DNA of 64,000 nucleotides. It comes from CAG-307 sp964524125 (GTDB taxonomy: Bacteria; Bacillota_I; Bacilli_A; Acholeplasmatales; Anaeroplasmataceae). How positions within the stretch are numbered: position 1 is the stretch's first letter; every line of letters starts with the position of its first letter. The translations under genes and the position numbers were made by a program. Positions 18,162 through 25,961 of this stretch are shown one piece after another. A model generated the notes under the pieces. That model saw nothing but the letters and a program-made list of their open reading frames with translations. It was not told the DNA's origin and ran no database searches. The stretch is taken from positions 1 through 64,000 of the forward strand of contig CAZGBY010000001.1 of NCBI GenBank assembly GCA_964524125.1. Reading direction: 5' to 3'.

Positions 18162-20762
18162 TTAAGCAACTAAAGATGCTCTCCAGATTGCAGATGTTAC
18201 ACCAGTAACTGAAGTTAATTCATCACCAATAACTAATGAATTCTTATCTAATTTATTTGCGTTAAATGCAGATAAATCTTGTCTTTGATATGTAGGAAGT
18301 TCTACAGCAAGTTGCATTACTAAATCTAGAGCCTCAGCATAATAAGACTTACGTAAATCTTGATCATTAGTCTTTCTAGCTTTCATAATGATTGAAGATA
18401 ATTGATTAACGATTGTATATTCAGCACTATACTTAGTAGGATTATTTAAAATTGAAGGATAACCCCAGTTAGTAACTGCAGTAGCTTTAGAATCCTTATG
18501 ATAAACTTGATACATATCTGGATCAAGTGTTGAAGACCAAGCTGCAGCCCAAACTTCAAGTGAACCAGTAGTAAGCTTAATTAAAGCGTTTGAATCCTTA
18601 GTTACAGTAATTTGGAATCCACATTTATTTAAGAATGCAGCAGCTGTAGTAAACGCTAAGAATGCAGGGTGTTCATCAGATGAACCAGCAATTGTAAATG
18701 TATATTTTAAGCCATCATATAAACCATCTTTAGCAATTTTACCTTTTGTACAAACTAAGTAATCAATAAATTCTTGTTGTTGTTCTTCAGTCATAGTTTG
18801 ACCTGATGATAATCCTTTTGATTCAACGAATTCTTTATATGCAGGATTTACAACTGATAAATCATCAGGAATTGCATCTCCGATATATGGATAATATGGA
18901 GTACATCCTTCTGGATATGCCCATGATTCAGAAGACATAGAACGATTAATTCTTTCAGCAGTTGAACCATAATAGTTACAAATAGCTTGAACATCGATTG
19001 AATGCATAATTGCTTGACGTACATACATATTTTCTACTTTAGATGCATTTATACCTACATAACCATAACCTTGAGTTTTAACACTAATTGTGTCAAAACC
19101 TTGAGCTTTCTTACCAAGTAATTCTGAAACAGTATCAGTCTTAGCAGATGGTTCACAATAATCAATTTCACCAGTATATAAAGCATTTAATAAACCTTCT
19201 TCTGTAAGTACACGGAAGTAAATGTTCTTAATTGTTGCAGTCTTCTTAGTTTTTTGATCGATAAAATAATCATTTCTTGTAAAATAAACAGTAGTTTGGT
19301 CAAAGAATTCAGATGCTGATACATTATCTGAAGTTGTACCAGTCTTAGATGAAGCTTTATAAGCTCCAGCTCCAACAGGAACCTTAGTCTTATTCTTATC
19401 TCTTAATACATTATCTCTAAAATCTTGATCTGCATATTTAACACCAAAATGTTCTTCATAATCAAATAATGCAATTTGTTCAGAATTTGAATAATAATAC
19501 ATAGGAGCTACTGCAAATGCAAAGTTCCAAATTGCTTTAGGGTCAACACCATTAATAGTAATACTTAAAACTTCTTTACCTTCAATTACATCATTACCTT
19601 CATACTTAGGTGCAGCGTATTGAATACCATTAACTGTTACAGTTTCTTTTTGATTTGCAAACTTAATACCAGAAATATTCTTATATTTCATTGTATTTCC
19701 TGTTAAATATTCTTCTGCAAGTTGATTTGCAATATAAGTTCTTAATTCTGTAGCAGTAGCCCAGTAAGTAACAACTTGGTCAATTTGTTCAGGAACATAA
19801 GCGTCAATAATTAATTGTTTACATTCAGCTTCACTAAAAGTACGAATTTCTTCAAGAGAATGACCAGAAGTTGTTTCTACATTAGCGTCTTTTGCATTCC
19901 ATTTAATAATACCTTCATTATATAAGAATACTTCTTGAGCAGTTTTTAATAAACCCTTGTGCTCATTTTTTTCCTTATCAACAAATGTAATTTCAGATGG
20001 ATTTTCTGTAGATGCGTTTGTCCAATCAGAATCGATTTCTTCTTTAAATAAAGATACAGCTTTTACATAGTCATTATAAACATTTGCATAAGAGCCGCCT
20101 TCATCTGAAGCATATTGTTTTAGATAATTTCCAAAAGATTCTTCTGTAAAATCTTCATCATATTCATCAGTAATATCATCAAACGCTTCAATTAAAGCTT
20201 CAATTCTACTTTCAGCATTATTATTGAAATTTTCCATAAAACTATCTTGTTCGTTTTCATTTGCAGTTTGAGTTCTATATTCAGATAAACCTACAATATC
20301 AGTAGAATAAATAGTTGTAGAACCATTATAAACAGGGTCAAGATAAACATATAAGTTAAATAATACATCCTTAATAGTTAAAGAACTACCATTAGAGAAT
20401 TTAACATCATTTCTTAATACAAAATAATATGTAGATGTATTATTGATATCATCTTTTTTGATTTCATAATCATAAACTACAACAGAACTTCCATCTTTTG
20501 CAGTAGATGGATTTCCATACTTATCATTTGCAAGCATACCCATTTGAGTCATAGAAATAATACTAGCATCTGCAGTAGATGATGAGAAAAATGGATTAAA
20601 TACTTGTTCTGGAGTCTGAGTTGCCATAATTAAGGCATCAGTTTCATTCTTAGTATTTGTTTTATTATCAGTTTTTTCACCTTTATCACAACTTGTAGCA
20701 CCAAATACTGCAAGACCTGCAAGACCAAGTGCTAAAGCTTTATTAAATATAGCTTTTTTCAT
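18162..20762 (-). CDS. oppA: large oligopeptide-binding lipoprotein OppA
   Basis: An 866-residue solute-binding protein of family 5 (SBP_bac_5), anchored by lipid at Cys25 (lipobox FGATSC). The core is recognisable: VFNPFFSSST early, DVKFSNGSSLTIKDVLFNL, INASKVENMYVRQAIMHSID and a C-terminal WSSTLDPDMYQVYH. It is much larger than usual (about 540), chiefly because of an acidic insert around residues 165-340. It delivers peptides to OppB/OppC. Shine-Dalgarno AGGAGG lies 6 nt before the ATG. The preceding lipoprotein gene ends 15 nt upstream, so oppA is not first in the operon. Confidence 0.9.
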   Translation of the reverse strand: MKKAIFNKALALGLAGLAVFGATSCDKGEKTDNKTNTKNETDALIMATQTPEQVFNPFFSSSTADASIISMTQMGMLANDKYGNPSTAKDGSSVVVYDYEIKKDDINNTSTYYFVLRNDVKFSNGSSLTIKDVLFNLYVYLDPVYNGSTTIYSTDIVGLSEYRTQTANENEQDSFMENFNNNAESRIEALIEAFDDITDEYDEDFTEESFGNYLKQYASDEGGSYANVYNDYVKAVSLFKEEIDSDWTNASTENPSEITFVDKEKNEHKGLLKTAQEVFLYNEGIIKWNAKDANVETTSGHSLEEIRTFSEAECKQLIIDAYVPEQIDQVVTYWATATELRTYIANQLAEEYLTGNTMKYKNISGIKFANQKETVTVNGIQYAAPKYEGNDVIEGKEVLSITINGVDPKAIWNFAFAVAPMYYYSNSEQIALFDYEEHFGVKYADQDFRDNVLRDKNKTKVPVGAGAYKASSKTGTTSDNVSASEFFDQTTVYFTRNDYFIDQKTKKTATIKNIYFRVLTEEGLLNALYTGEIDYCEPSAKTDTVSELLGKKAQGFDTISVKTQGYGYVGINASKVENMYVRQAIMHSIDVQAICNYYGSTAERINRSMSSESWAYPEGCTPYYPYIGDAIPDDLSVVNPAYKEFVESKGLSSGQTMTEEQQQEFIDYLVCTKGKIAKDGLYDGLKYTFTIAGSSDEHPAFLAFTTAAAFLNKCGFQITVTKDSNALIKLTTGSLEVWAAAWSSTLDPDMYQVYHKDSKATAVTNWGYPSILNNPTKYSAEYTIVNQLSSIIMKARKTNDQDLRKSYYAEALDLVMQLAVELPTYQRQDLSAFNANKLDKNSLVIGDELTSVTGVTSAIWRASLVA

Positions 20763-20777
20763 TATATTCCTCCTATT

Positions 20778-21941
20778 TTATTTTTTATTAATAATAATAA
20801 CATTTACAAATTCTGTATTATTGTCATATGAATAAACACCATTTTCTTCTTCACAATATACAAGATTTTCAATTTTTTCTTTAATCGAATAATTAATTGT
20901 TAAATTATTAAATTTACAATTTGTCATTTCATATCCTAAAGGTGCAAAGTATCCTATAGAATATTTTGAAAAAACATCACGATTCTTAAAAGAAACATCT
21001 ATCGTTAAATCACTTATTATAAGATTATTTGCAGAACCAAATAAACTAATAATTTCAGCTTCTTTATCATCATATAGACCTTCAGTGTAAGTTGTAGATG
21101 AATATGAAACAGTTATTGTATGATTATTACCTTTAATTTCATAATTTTCATTTAAACCAAGTAAAGAGTTTGAACTTAAATCAATATCATTCAATAAATA
21201 TAATCCATCATAATTATTAACTTCTGCAAGTGCATTCTTAAAATCTGATGAATTAGAGACTAAATAGTATTTACCTACAATATAATTAACATATACATCA
21301 ATAGTAATATCTTCTGTGATTTCATTTTCAGCAGGCATAGTTAAATTTTGAAATTCAGACATTGTATAATCATTACTGTCATAATTGAAAGAATTAATAA
21401 ATGTTAAACCATTATCATATAAAGTAGTTCTAATAGTTGATTCATCATCTTCTTTTAAAGTAAATTTTGCCCCTGCAGATATATCGCCTCTACTTGCAAG
21501 TAATACATCTTCTCCATCAATATTAGCATAATAATTAATGGTATGGACAAACTTCTTAGACCATTTAGCATATAATTCAATTGTTTCGTTATATCCAATT
21601 TTATCACTACCAAATACAAATTGGTTACTATATTCTCCACTTTCTGATTTATTCTTATACCATCCAACTAAAATTAAATCACTACCAGGAGAATTAATTT
21701 TATATTGTTCAGTTAAATCATCTAAGCTTTTATTAACTGTAGTTTGACCATCTTTTTTAACAGGATAATAAACTTTTACATCTTCTGTACTATTTTTATA
21801 TGAAGCACCTTCTAAATGATAAATAATTGTACCACTATTTTTATATGTTGGTTCTACATTATCAGATGCACAACTTCCTAAAAATAAACACACAACAATT
21901 GTAACAATAAAGCCAACAATTGCATTTATTTTTTTCTTCAT
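20778..21941 (-). CDS. lipoprotein with InlB-type repeat and beta-helix-like segment
   Basis: 387 residues. A signal peptide ends at lipobox FLGSC (Cys24). Around residues 85-130 there is an InlB B-repeat-like motif (LVGWYKNK...ELYAKWS), a small beta domain common in Firmicute surface proteins. A C-terminal stretch (LYLLNDIDLSSNSLLG, IKGNNHTITV) resembles the GLUG/pectate-lyase-like beta-helix ladder. Probably a surface adhesin or binding protein; no enzyme motif is visible. It sits between another lipoprotein and oppA in the same direction. Confidence 0.75.
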   Translation of the reverse strand: MKKKINAIVGFIVTIVVCLFLGSCASDNVEPTYKNSGTIIYHLEGASYKNSTEDVKVYYPVKKDGQTTVNKSLDDLTEQYKINSPGSDLILVGWYKNKSESGEYSNQFVFGSDKIGYNETIELYAKWSKKFVHTINYYANIDGEDVLLASRGDISAGAKFTLKEDDESTIRTTLYDNGLTFINSFNYDSNDYTMSEFQNLTMPAENEITEDITIDVYVNYIVGKYYLVSNSSDFKNALAEVNNYDGLYLLNDIDLSSNSLLGLNENYEIKGNNHTITVSYSSTTYTEGLYDDKEAEIISLFGSANNLIISDLTIDVSFKNRDVFSKYSIGYFAPLGYEMTNCKFNNLTINYSIKEKIENLVYCEEENGVYSYDNNTEFVNVIIINKK

Positions 21942-21981
21942 TACATTTCCTCCATTTCTTCAATATATTATTAATCTAATA

Positions 21982-22725
21982 TTACTTCTTAGAAACACTA
22001 AAAGTAAATGTAGAAGTTGAAGCTTTTTCAATCATTATAAATACAAAAGGAGTATTAACTTTATCTTCATCAACAGTAAATGTATGCTTAAAGTTCTTTT
22101 CTTCTCCACCATCTTTTGAAAACGTATTTGTGGCTTTAATATTTTCCAAATCATTTCCAGCAAAATAGATTTCTAAATCAGATGGACTTGGTGAAAATGA
22201 TTCAATAACGTATTCCCCAGCTTCAGTTGGTGTATAATAAATATAAGACATTTCATCTTTCATAATCTTTACAGAATAATAACCAACATCAACTTTTGCA
22301 GGAGATTCTTTTGTACCACTTAAACGTTCTTCATTATTTAATTTAATCAAAGTTATAGTATTATCATGATTTGAACTGTTTTGTACTAAAGAATATGGAT
22401 TGTATCCATAACCACTAGGTAAATTATTAACATGTACATTAAAATCATCGTTGCTATTAATAACAGCATCAAGTGTTGTATACGCAACTCCATTATCATC
22501 AACTTTAATCGCATCATAACAATTACTTGAAGAACACCATTGTACACTGACACCAGTTACAGCAGTTCCATCTGGATAAACAACTTTTACCTTAAATGCG
22601 TTTGAAGGAATGTTGTCTCCTGCTTGAGTTGTAGAATCTTGTGGTTTATCTGTATTATCACAAGACGCAAACATAAATCCCGAAGCCAATATACAAAGAC
22701 TAGCAATTAATTTATTTTTTTTCAT
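21982..22725 (-). CDS. lipoprotein with Ig-like and PPC-like beta domains
   Basis: About 247 residues from the preferred ATG at 22725; an earlier ATG at 22740 lies inside the GAGG Shine-Dalgarno sequence. Lipobox FASC follows a basic, hydrophobic signal. Residues about 45-125 form a carboxypeptidase-regulatory-like beta sandwich (VVYPDGTAVTGVSVQW, DDNGVAYTTL). Residues about 140-247 resemble a pre-peptidase C-terminal (PPC) domain (YIYYTPTEAGEYVIES). The same order of domains occurs in the lipoprotein at 28971, so the two look like distant paralogues. It is the first gene of the opp/subtilisin operon. Confidence 0.75.
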   Translation of the reverse strand: MKKNKLIASLCILASGFMFASCDNTDKPQDSTTQAGDNIPSNAFKVKVVYPDGTAVTGVSVQWCSSSNCYDAIKVDDNGVAYTTLDAVINSNDDFNVHVNNLPSGYGYNPYSLVQNSSNHDNTITLIKLNNEERLSGTKESPAKVDVGYYSVKIMKDEMSYIYYTPTEAGEYVIESFSPSPSDLEIYFAGNDLENIKATNTFSKDGGEEKNFKHTFTVDEDKVNTPFVFIMIEKASTSTFTFSVSKK

Positions 22726-22782
22726 TATTTCTAACCTCATTTCATAATTAAAAATTGAAAATAAAAATTCTCATTCAGTATA

Positions 22783-22811
22783 ATTCTACACTCTTTTAAC
22801 AAATATTACAA
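22783..22811 (-). promoter_or_regulatory. promoter of the lipoprotein-opp-subtilisin operon
   Basis: Minus strand TTGTAA (22806-22811), 17-nt spacer, TAGAAT (22783-22788). It begins where the upstream terminator ends. I saw no other clear promoter before 5360, so about 17 kb may be one operon. Confidence 0.6.
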
Positions 22812-22812
22812 T

Positions 22813-22852
22813 AAAAAAATCAATTTTTCTCTAATAAAAATTGATTTTTTTG
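22813..22852 (-). terminator. bidirectional-type intrinsic terminator
   Basis: A perfect 15-bp inverted repeat (22814-22828 with 22836-22850), A-rich on one side and T-rich on the other, lies between the redox operon and the next promoter. On the minus strand a T run follows. Confidence 0.75.
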
Positions 22853-22869
22853 ATTTTTATTCATTTTTT

Positions 22870-22935
22870 ATAGACTAAGTCTTATATTTTTTTCGATAAT
22901 TCTTCAAAATTTCAAAAATTTAATTTTTAGTCTAT
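22870..22935 (-). repeat. long inverted repeat in the 3' region of the redox operon
   Basis: ATAGACTAA (22870-22878) and TTAGTCTAT (22927-22935) are exact reverse complements 48 nt apart. The interior can form a smaller AAATTTTTGAAATTTT hairpin. It follows the polyferredoxin stop codon, so it may be an mRNA end structure. Function unknown. Confidence 0.4.
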
Positions 22936-22973
22936 CAAATCATAAATTTTGCCCAATATTAATAATTAAACAG

Positions 22974-25091
22974 TTATTTATTTAATGCAGATAAAATACT
23001 TGATTTTAATTCTGATTCGGTTAGTTTACCAACCCTATGAAGAACAATTCTTCCTTCTCCATCTACAACAAGCGTAATTGGATAAGCTGAAGTTCCACCA
23101 AGATTTTTAAAATATGAATCATTTGAATCATCATAACCCCATTTAAATGAAGCTTTTGTATCATGAATATAATCTGTTGCACATTCTTTATCATAATCTG
23201 TTAAGAATGTAGAACCCTGATGGATTGCAATCATATCAAGTACATCACCATATTCTTCTAATACTTCTTTATAAACTGTATCAAAACCTGGAAGTTCTTC
23301 TTTACAAGGCGTACACCAATAACCCCAGAAATTAATAACGGATACTTTTCCTTTATTATTATTTAAATTAAAATATTGTCCTGTATCCTTGCCTTTTTCA
23401 TCTATAATAGTAATATCTTTAGAATAACAAATATCTCCAACATTATAACCTAATGTTTCACCTTCAGATACTAGTTTAATCATTTGGAAATCATATTCTG
23501 TTAATTTAGAAGTATTACTATATTTGATTGTGTTTTTTGTATCAGACCATACATAATATGGCATAGTACATGAATCAACAAATAATAAGTTTGCATTACA
23601 ATCTGAATTATCATATGCAAATTTAATTAATGAAGATAATTTATCATTTGAAATATCTTGTTTAATAAGTTCTATATTTTTATCTTTATTAATATATGAA
23701 CTAATTGCATATACTTGAATATTTTCAATACATAATTCTTCTAAATATTTTACATCATCATAATTATATTCATCATAAAAATATATAACTAAAACATTAG
23801 AATTGTTTGCATAAATATTTCTAGAATGTTCTTCTTCAAAATCATTTTCATATACAACTACATCTAATTTGTTGATAACCGAATTTACAGATAAAGTATT
23901 ATCAACAGACCATACACATGAATATAATATTGCAATAAGTAATACTATAAGCATTGAAGTTGTAGTAATAACCTTGGCCTTATGAGTTTTAATATAATTA
24001 CCAATCTTTTTAATAAATTTAATAAACTTATTATCTTCTTTTGGTAATGTAACTTCTTCTTTATCATCACTTATAGAAATTAATTCTTCATTATTAGTAG
24101 ATTCTTCCAATTTAACTTCTAAATGATTTGTTTGAATAGGTGTATCAGTTACTTCTTTTTTAGCTTCTTCTTTTAATTTATTCCCAATAAGTTTCCAAGA
24201 AATTGCACATTCTGAACACTTATCAATACACTCTCCACATTGAATACATTCGTGATCTCCTACTTCCATTACGTCCATCTTACAATTTGTAACGCAAGCT
24301 CCACAATGATTACATTTAGACTTATCAACTTTAACACCAATAATAGATAATTTATTAAATATACCATATAAAGCTCCAAGTGGACAGAAGAATCTACAGA
24401 AGAATCTATAAATAAAAATAGATCCAACTACAAATCCAATTAAAAGCGCAAACTTCCATGTAAATAATGAACCTAGTTGAGCATAAAATCCACCATTATT
24501 AGGATTTGAAAGTAAGAATATAGCACCTTCAAATGTACCTATAGGACAAACATATTTACAAAATGCTGGAAGTGGTAGATTTTGAATAACTCCATACATT
24601 ATAGGAATTATTAGAACTAATACTACTAGTAAGATGTACTTAAAATAAGATAAAGCTCTAGTAACTCTATTTTTCTTAAGTTTTGGAGTTTTAATTTTAT
24701 ATAGTAATTCTTGGAATAGTCCACCTGGACATAACCATCCACAAATCCATCTACCAAAGATAATACAGTAAAGTAAAATAATACCTAAAACATAAGTTGG
24801 CACTTTTGTTTTACTTTCTGCAAGTGCATTTTGAATAGAACCTAATGGACACGCCCCAATTGCACCTGGGCATGAATAACAATTCATACCAGGTACACAA
24901 ACATTTTTAGAATCACCAGTAAATATATCACCAGTAATAAAACCTCTCATATTAGCATTATAAAGCAATAATGCATATATTTGAATTAATCTTCTTTTAG
25001 AAGGCCAATTTGTAACTAGAAAGGCATTGATTTTACTTATTATTAACTTAAATTTATTTCTAATTTTTTTAAATAAACTATCTTTTTCCAT
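22974..25091 (-). CDS. membrane polyferredoxin (NapH/NosR-type) fused to a TlpA-like thioredoxin domain
   Basis: 705 residues. The first half is a NapH/NosR-like electron-transfer membrane protein: CVPGMNCYSCPGAIGACPLG near residue 65, several helices, CxxxCP motifs at about 117-121, 178-182 and 232-236, then a double-cluster ferredoxin (Cys260/263/266/270 and Cys282/285/288/292). After an acidic linker and a helix near 374-394 comes a region predicted outside the membrane, ending in a redoxin domain with active site WCTPC (Cys593, Cys596) and a cis-proline near 671. Inference: cytoplasmic electrons pass through Fe-S clusters to an extracytoplasmic thiol protein. It follows a membrane protein and a secreted thioredoxin-like lipoprotein in one operon. 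The Shine-Dalgarno sequence overlaps the previous stop codon. Confidence 0.85.
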   Translation of the reverse strand: MEKDSLFKKIRNKFKLIISKINAFLVTNWPSKRRLIQIYALLLYNANMRGFITGDIFTGDSKNVCVPGMNCYSCPGAIGACPLGSIQNALAESKTKVPTYVLGIILLYCIIFGRWICGWLCPGGLFQELLYKIKTPKLKKNRVTRALSYFKYILLVVLVLIIPIMYGVIQNLPLPAFCKYVCPIGTFEGAIFLLSNPNNGGFYAQLGSLFTWKFALLIGFVVGSIFIYRFFCRFFCPLGALYGIFNKLSIIGVKVDKSKCNHCGACVTNCKMDVMEVGDHECIQCGECIDKCSECAISWKLIGNKLKEEAKKEVTDTPIQTNHLEVKLEESTNNEELISISDDKEEVTLPKEDNKFIKFIKKIGNYIKTHKAKVITTTSMLIVLLIAILYSCVWSVDNTLSVNSVINKLDVVVYENDFEEEHSRNIYANNSNVLVIYFYDEYNYDDVKYLEELCIENIQVYAISSYINKDKNIELIKQDISNDKLSSLIKFAYDNSDCNANLLFVDSCTMPYYVWSDTKNTIKYSNTSKLTEYDFQMIKLVSEGETLGYNVGDICYSKDITIIDEKGKDTGQYFNLNNNKGKVSVINFWGYWCTPCKEELPGFDTVYKEVLEEYGDVLDMIAIHQGSTFLTDYDKECATDYIHDTKASFKWGYDDSNDSYFKNLGGTSAYPITLVVDGEGRIVLHRVGKLTESELKSSILSALNK

Positions 25092-25095
25092 AATT

Positions 25096-25890
25096 CTAAC
25101 CTAGCCCTACACATTCTGTACATATTTTAGCAGCTTTCATATAAACACCAGAAGGTCCACCATTAATAATTCCTGTGATAATAAAAATCACAGCTACTGC
25201 TAAGATAAAGCCTCTAATAGACCATAATATAATAGTTTTCTTTTTAGTTTCTTCTTTATAAGAAACTTCACCTTTTTTGTATTTTACAAGTAAATTTTTA
25301 GCAACTATAATCGCATTGTTAGCATTATAAGATTCATAAATCATTGTACCAACTAAACAAAGAAGACCTATAACTACAAAAGGTAAAATATGTAACATCA
25401 TATCAATTACTTGACTTGTAGCATGGCCATTTGCAATAAAATGATTCTTATTAAATAAATACATAAAAGGGAAAATGGAAAGTAAGCATGCGACAATCGC
25501 AAATATTGCATACGCTATTTTTCTTCTTTTTTCTAATTTTATTAAATCTTTATAATCATCATCATTTTCATCTATTTTATCATAAGGTAAAATACAAGTT
25601 ATTGTTTTTAGTTTTAAAATGTTTGAGTTTTTAGATTTACTTGGGTCATCAATCTTTTTAATATAATTCATAACTATCCCAACAATAACTACAACAATCC
25701 ATAAAATAAGTACAACAATAATTTGAAGTAAATAAGCCCCTACTTTTTCTCTTGAAAAAGTATCTTCTCCTTCAGTTTTAGCAAAGTAGATTCTTAATAC
25801 TTGAACAATAAGCATGATTGCTGTAAATATTGTTTGAAAAGATATTACAGACCATATTAAATTTCTTGTTAATTTGTCTTTATTTTTCAA
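25096..25890 (-). CDS. polytopic membrane protein of the redox operon
   Basis: About 264 residues with five to six hydrophobic helices separated by basic loops; no family motif recognised. A frame extends back to an ATG at 25929, but a strong AAAGGAGG Shine-Dalgarno sequence lies inside that extension and points to a TTG start at 25890 (MKNKDKLTRN). It sits between the thioredoxin-like lipoprotein and the polyferredoxin, 4 nt before the latter, so it may be a membrane partner in electron transfer. It has no paired cysteines in its helices of the kind seen in CcdA/DsbD, which argues against that family. Confidence 0.7.
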   Translation of the reverse strand: MKNKDKLTRNLIWSVISFQTIFTAIMLIVQVLRIYFAKTEGEDTFSREKVGAYLLQIIVVLILWIVVVIVGIVMNYIKKIDDPSKSKNSNILKLKTITCILPYDKIDENDDDYKDLIKLEKRRKIAYAIFAIVACLLSIFPFMYLFNKNHFIANGHATSQVIDMMLHILPFVVIGLLCLVGTMIYESYNANNAIIVAKNLLVKYKKGEVSYKEETKKKTIILWSIRGFILAVAVIFIITGIINGGPSGVYMKAAKICTECVGLG

Positions 25891-25922
25891 AAAAACCAGA
25901 CCTCCTTTAAAAGTGAATAAAT

Positions 25923-25944
25923 GGTACAAGAAAAATCCTGTACC
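25923..25944 (-). other. intercistronic hairpin in the redox operon
   Basis: GGTACA (25923-25928) pairs with TGTACC (25939-25944) between the lipoprotein stop and the Shine-Dalgarno sequence of the next gene. No T run follows on the minus strand, so an mRNA processing or stability element is more likely than a terminator. Confidence 0.4.
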
Positions 25945-25961
25945 TTTTATTCTTTATAATT

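Noticed and set aside
25096..25890. CcdA/DsbD-type thiol carrier
   Set aside because: The membrane protein lacks the paired cysteines in its helices that define that family.
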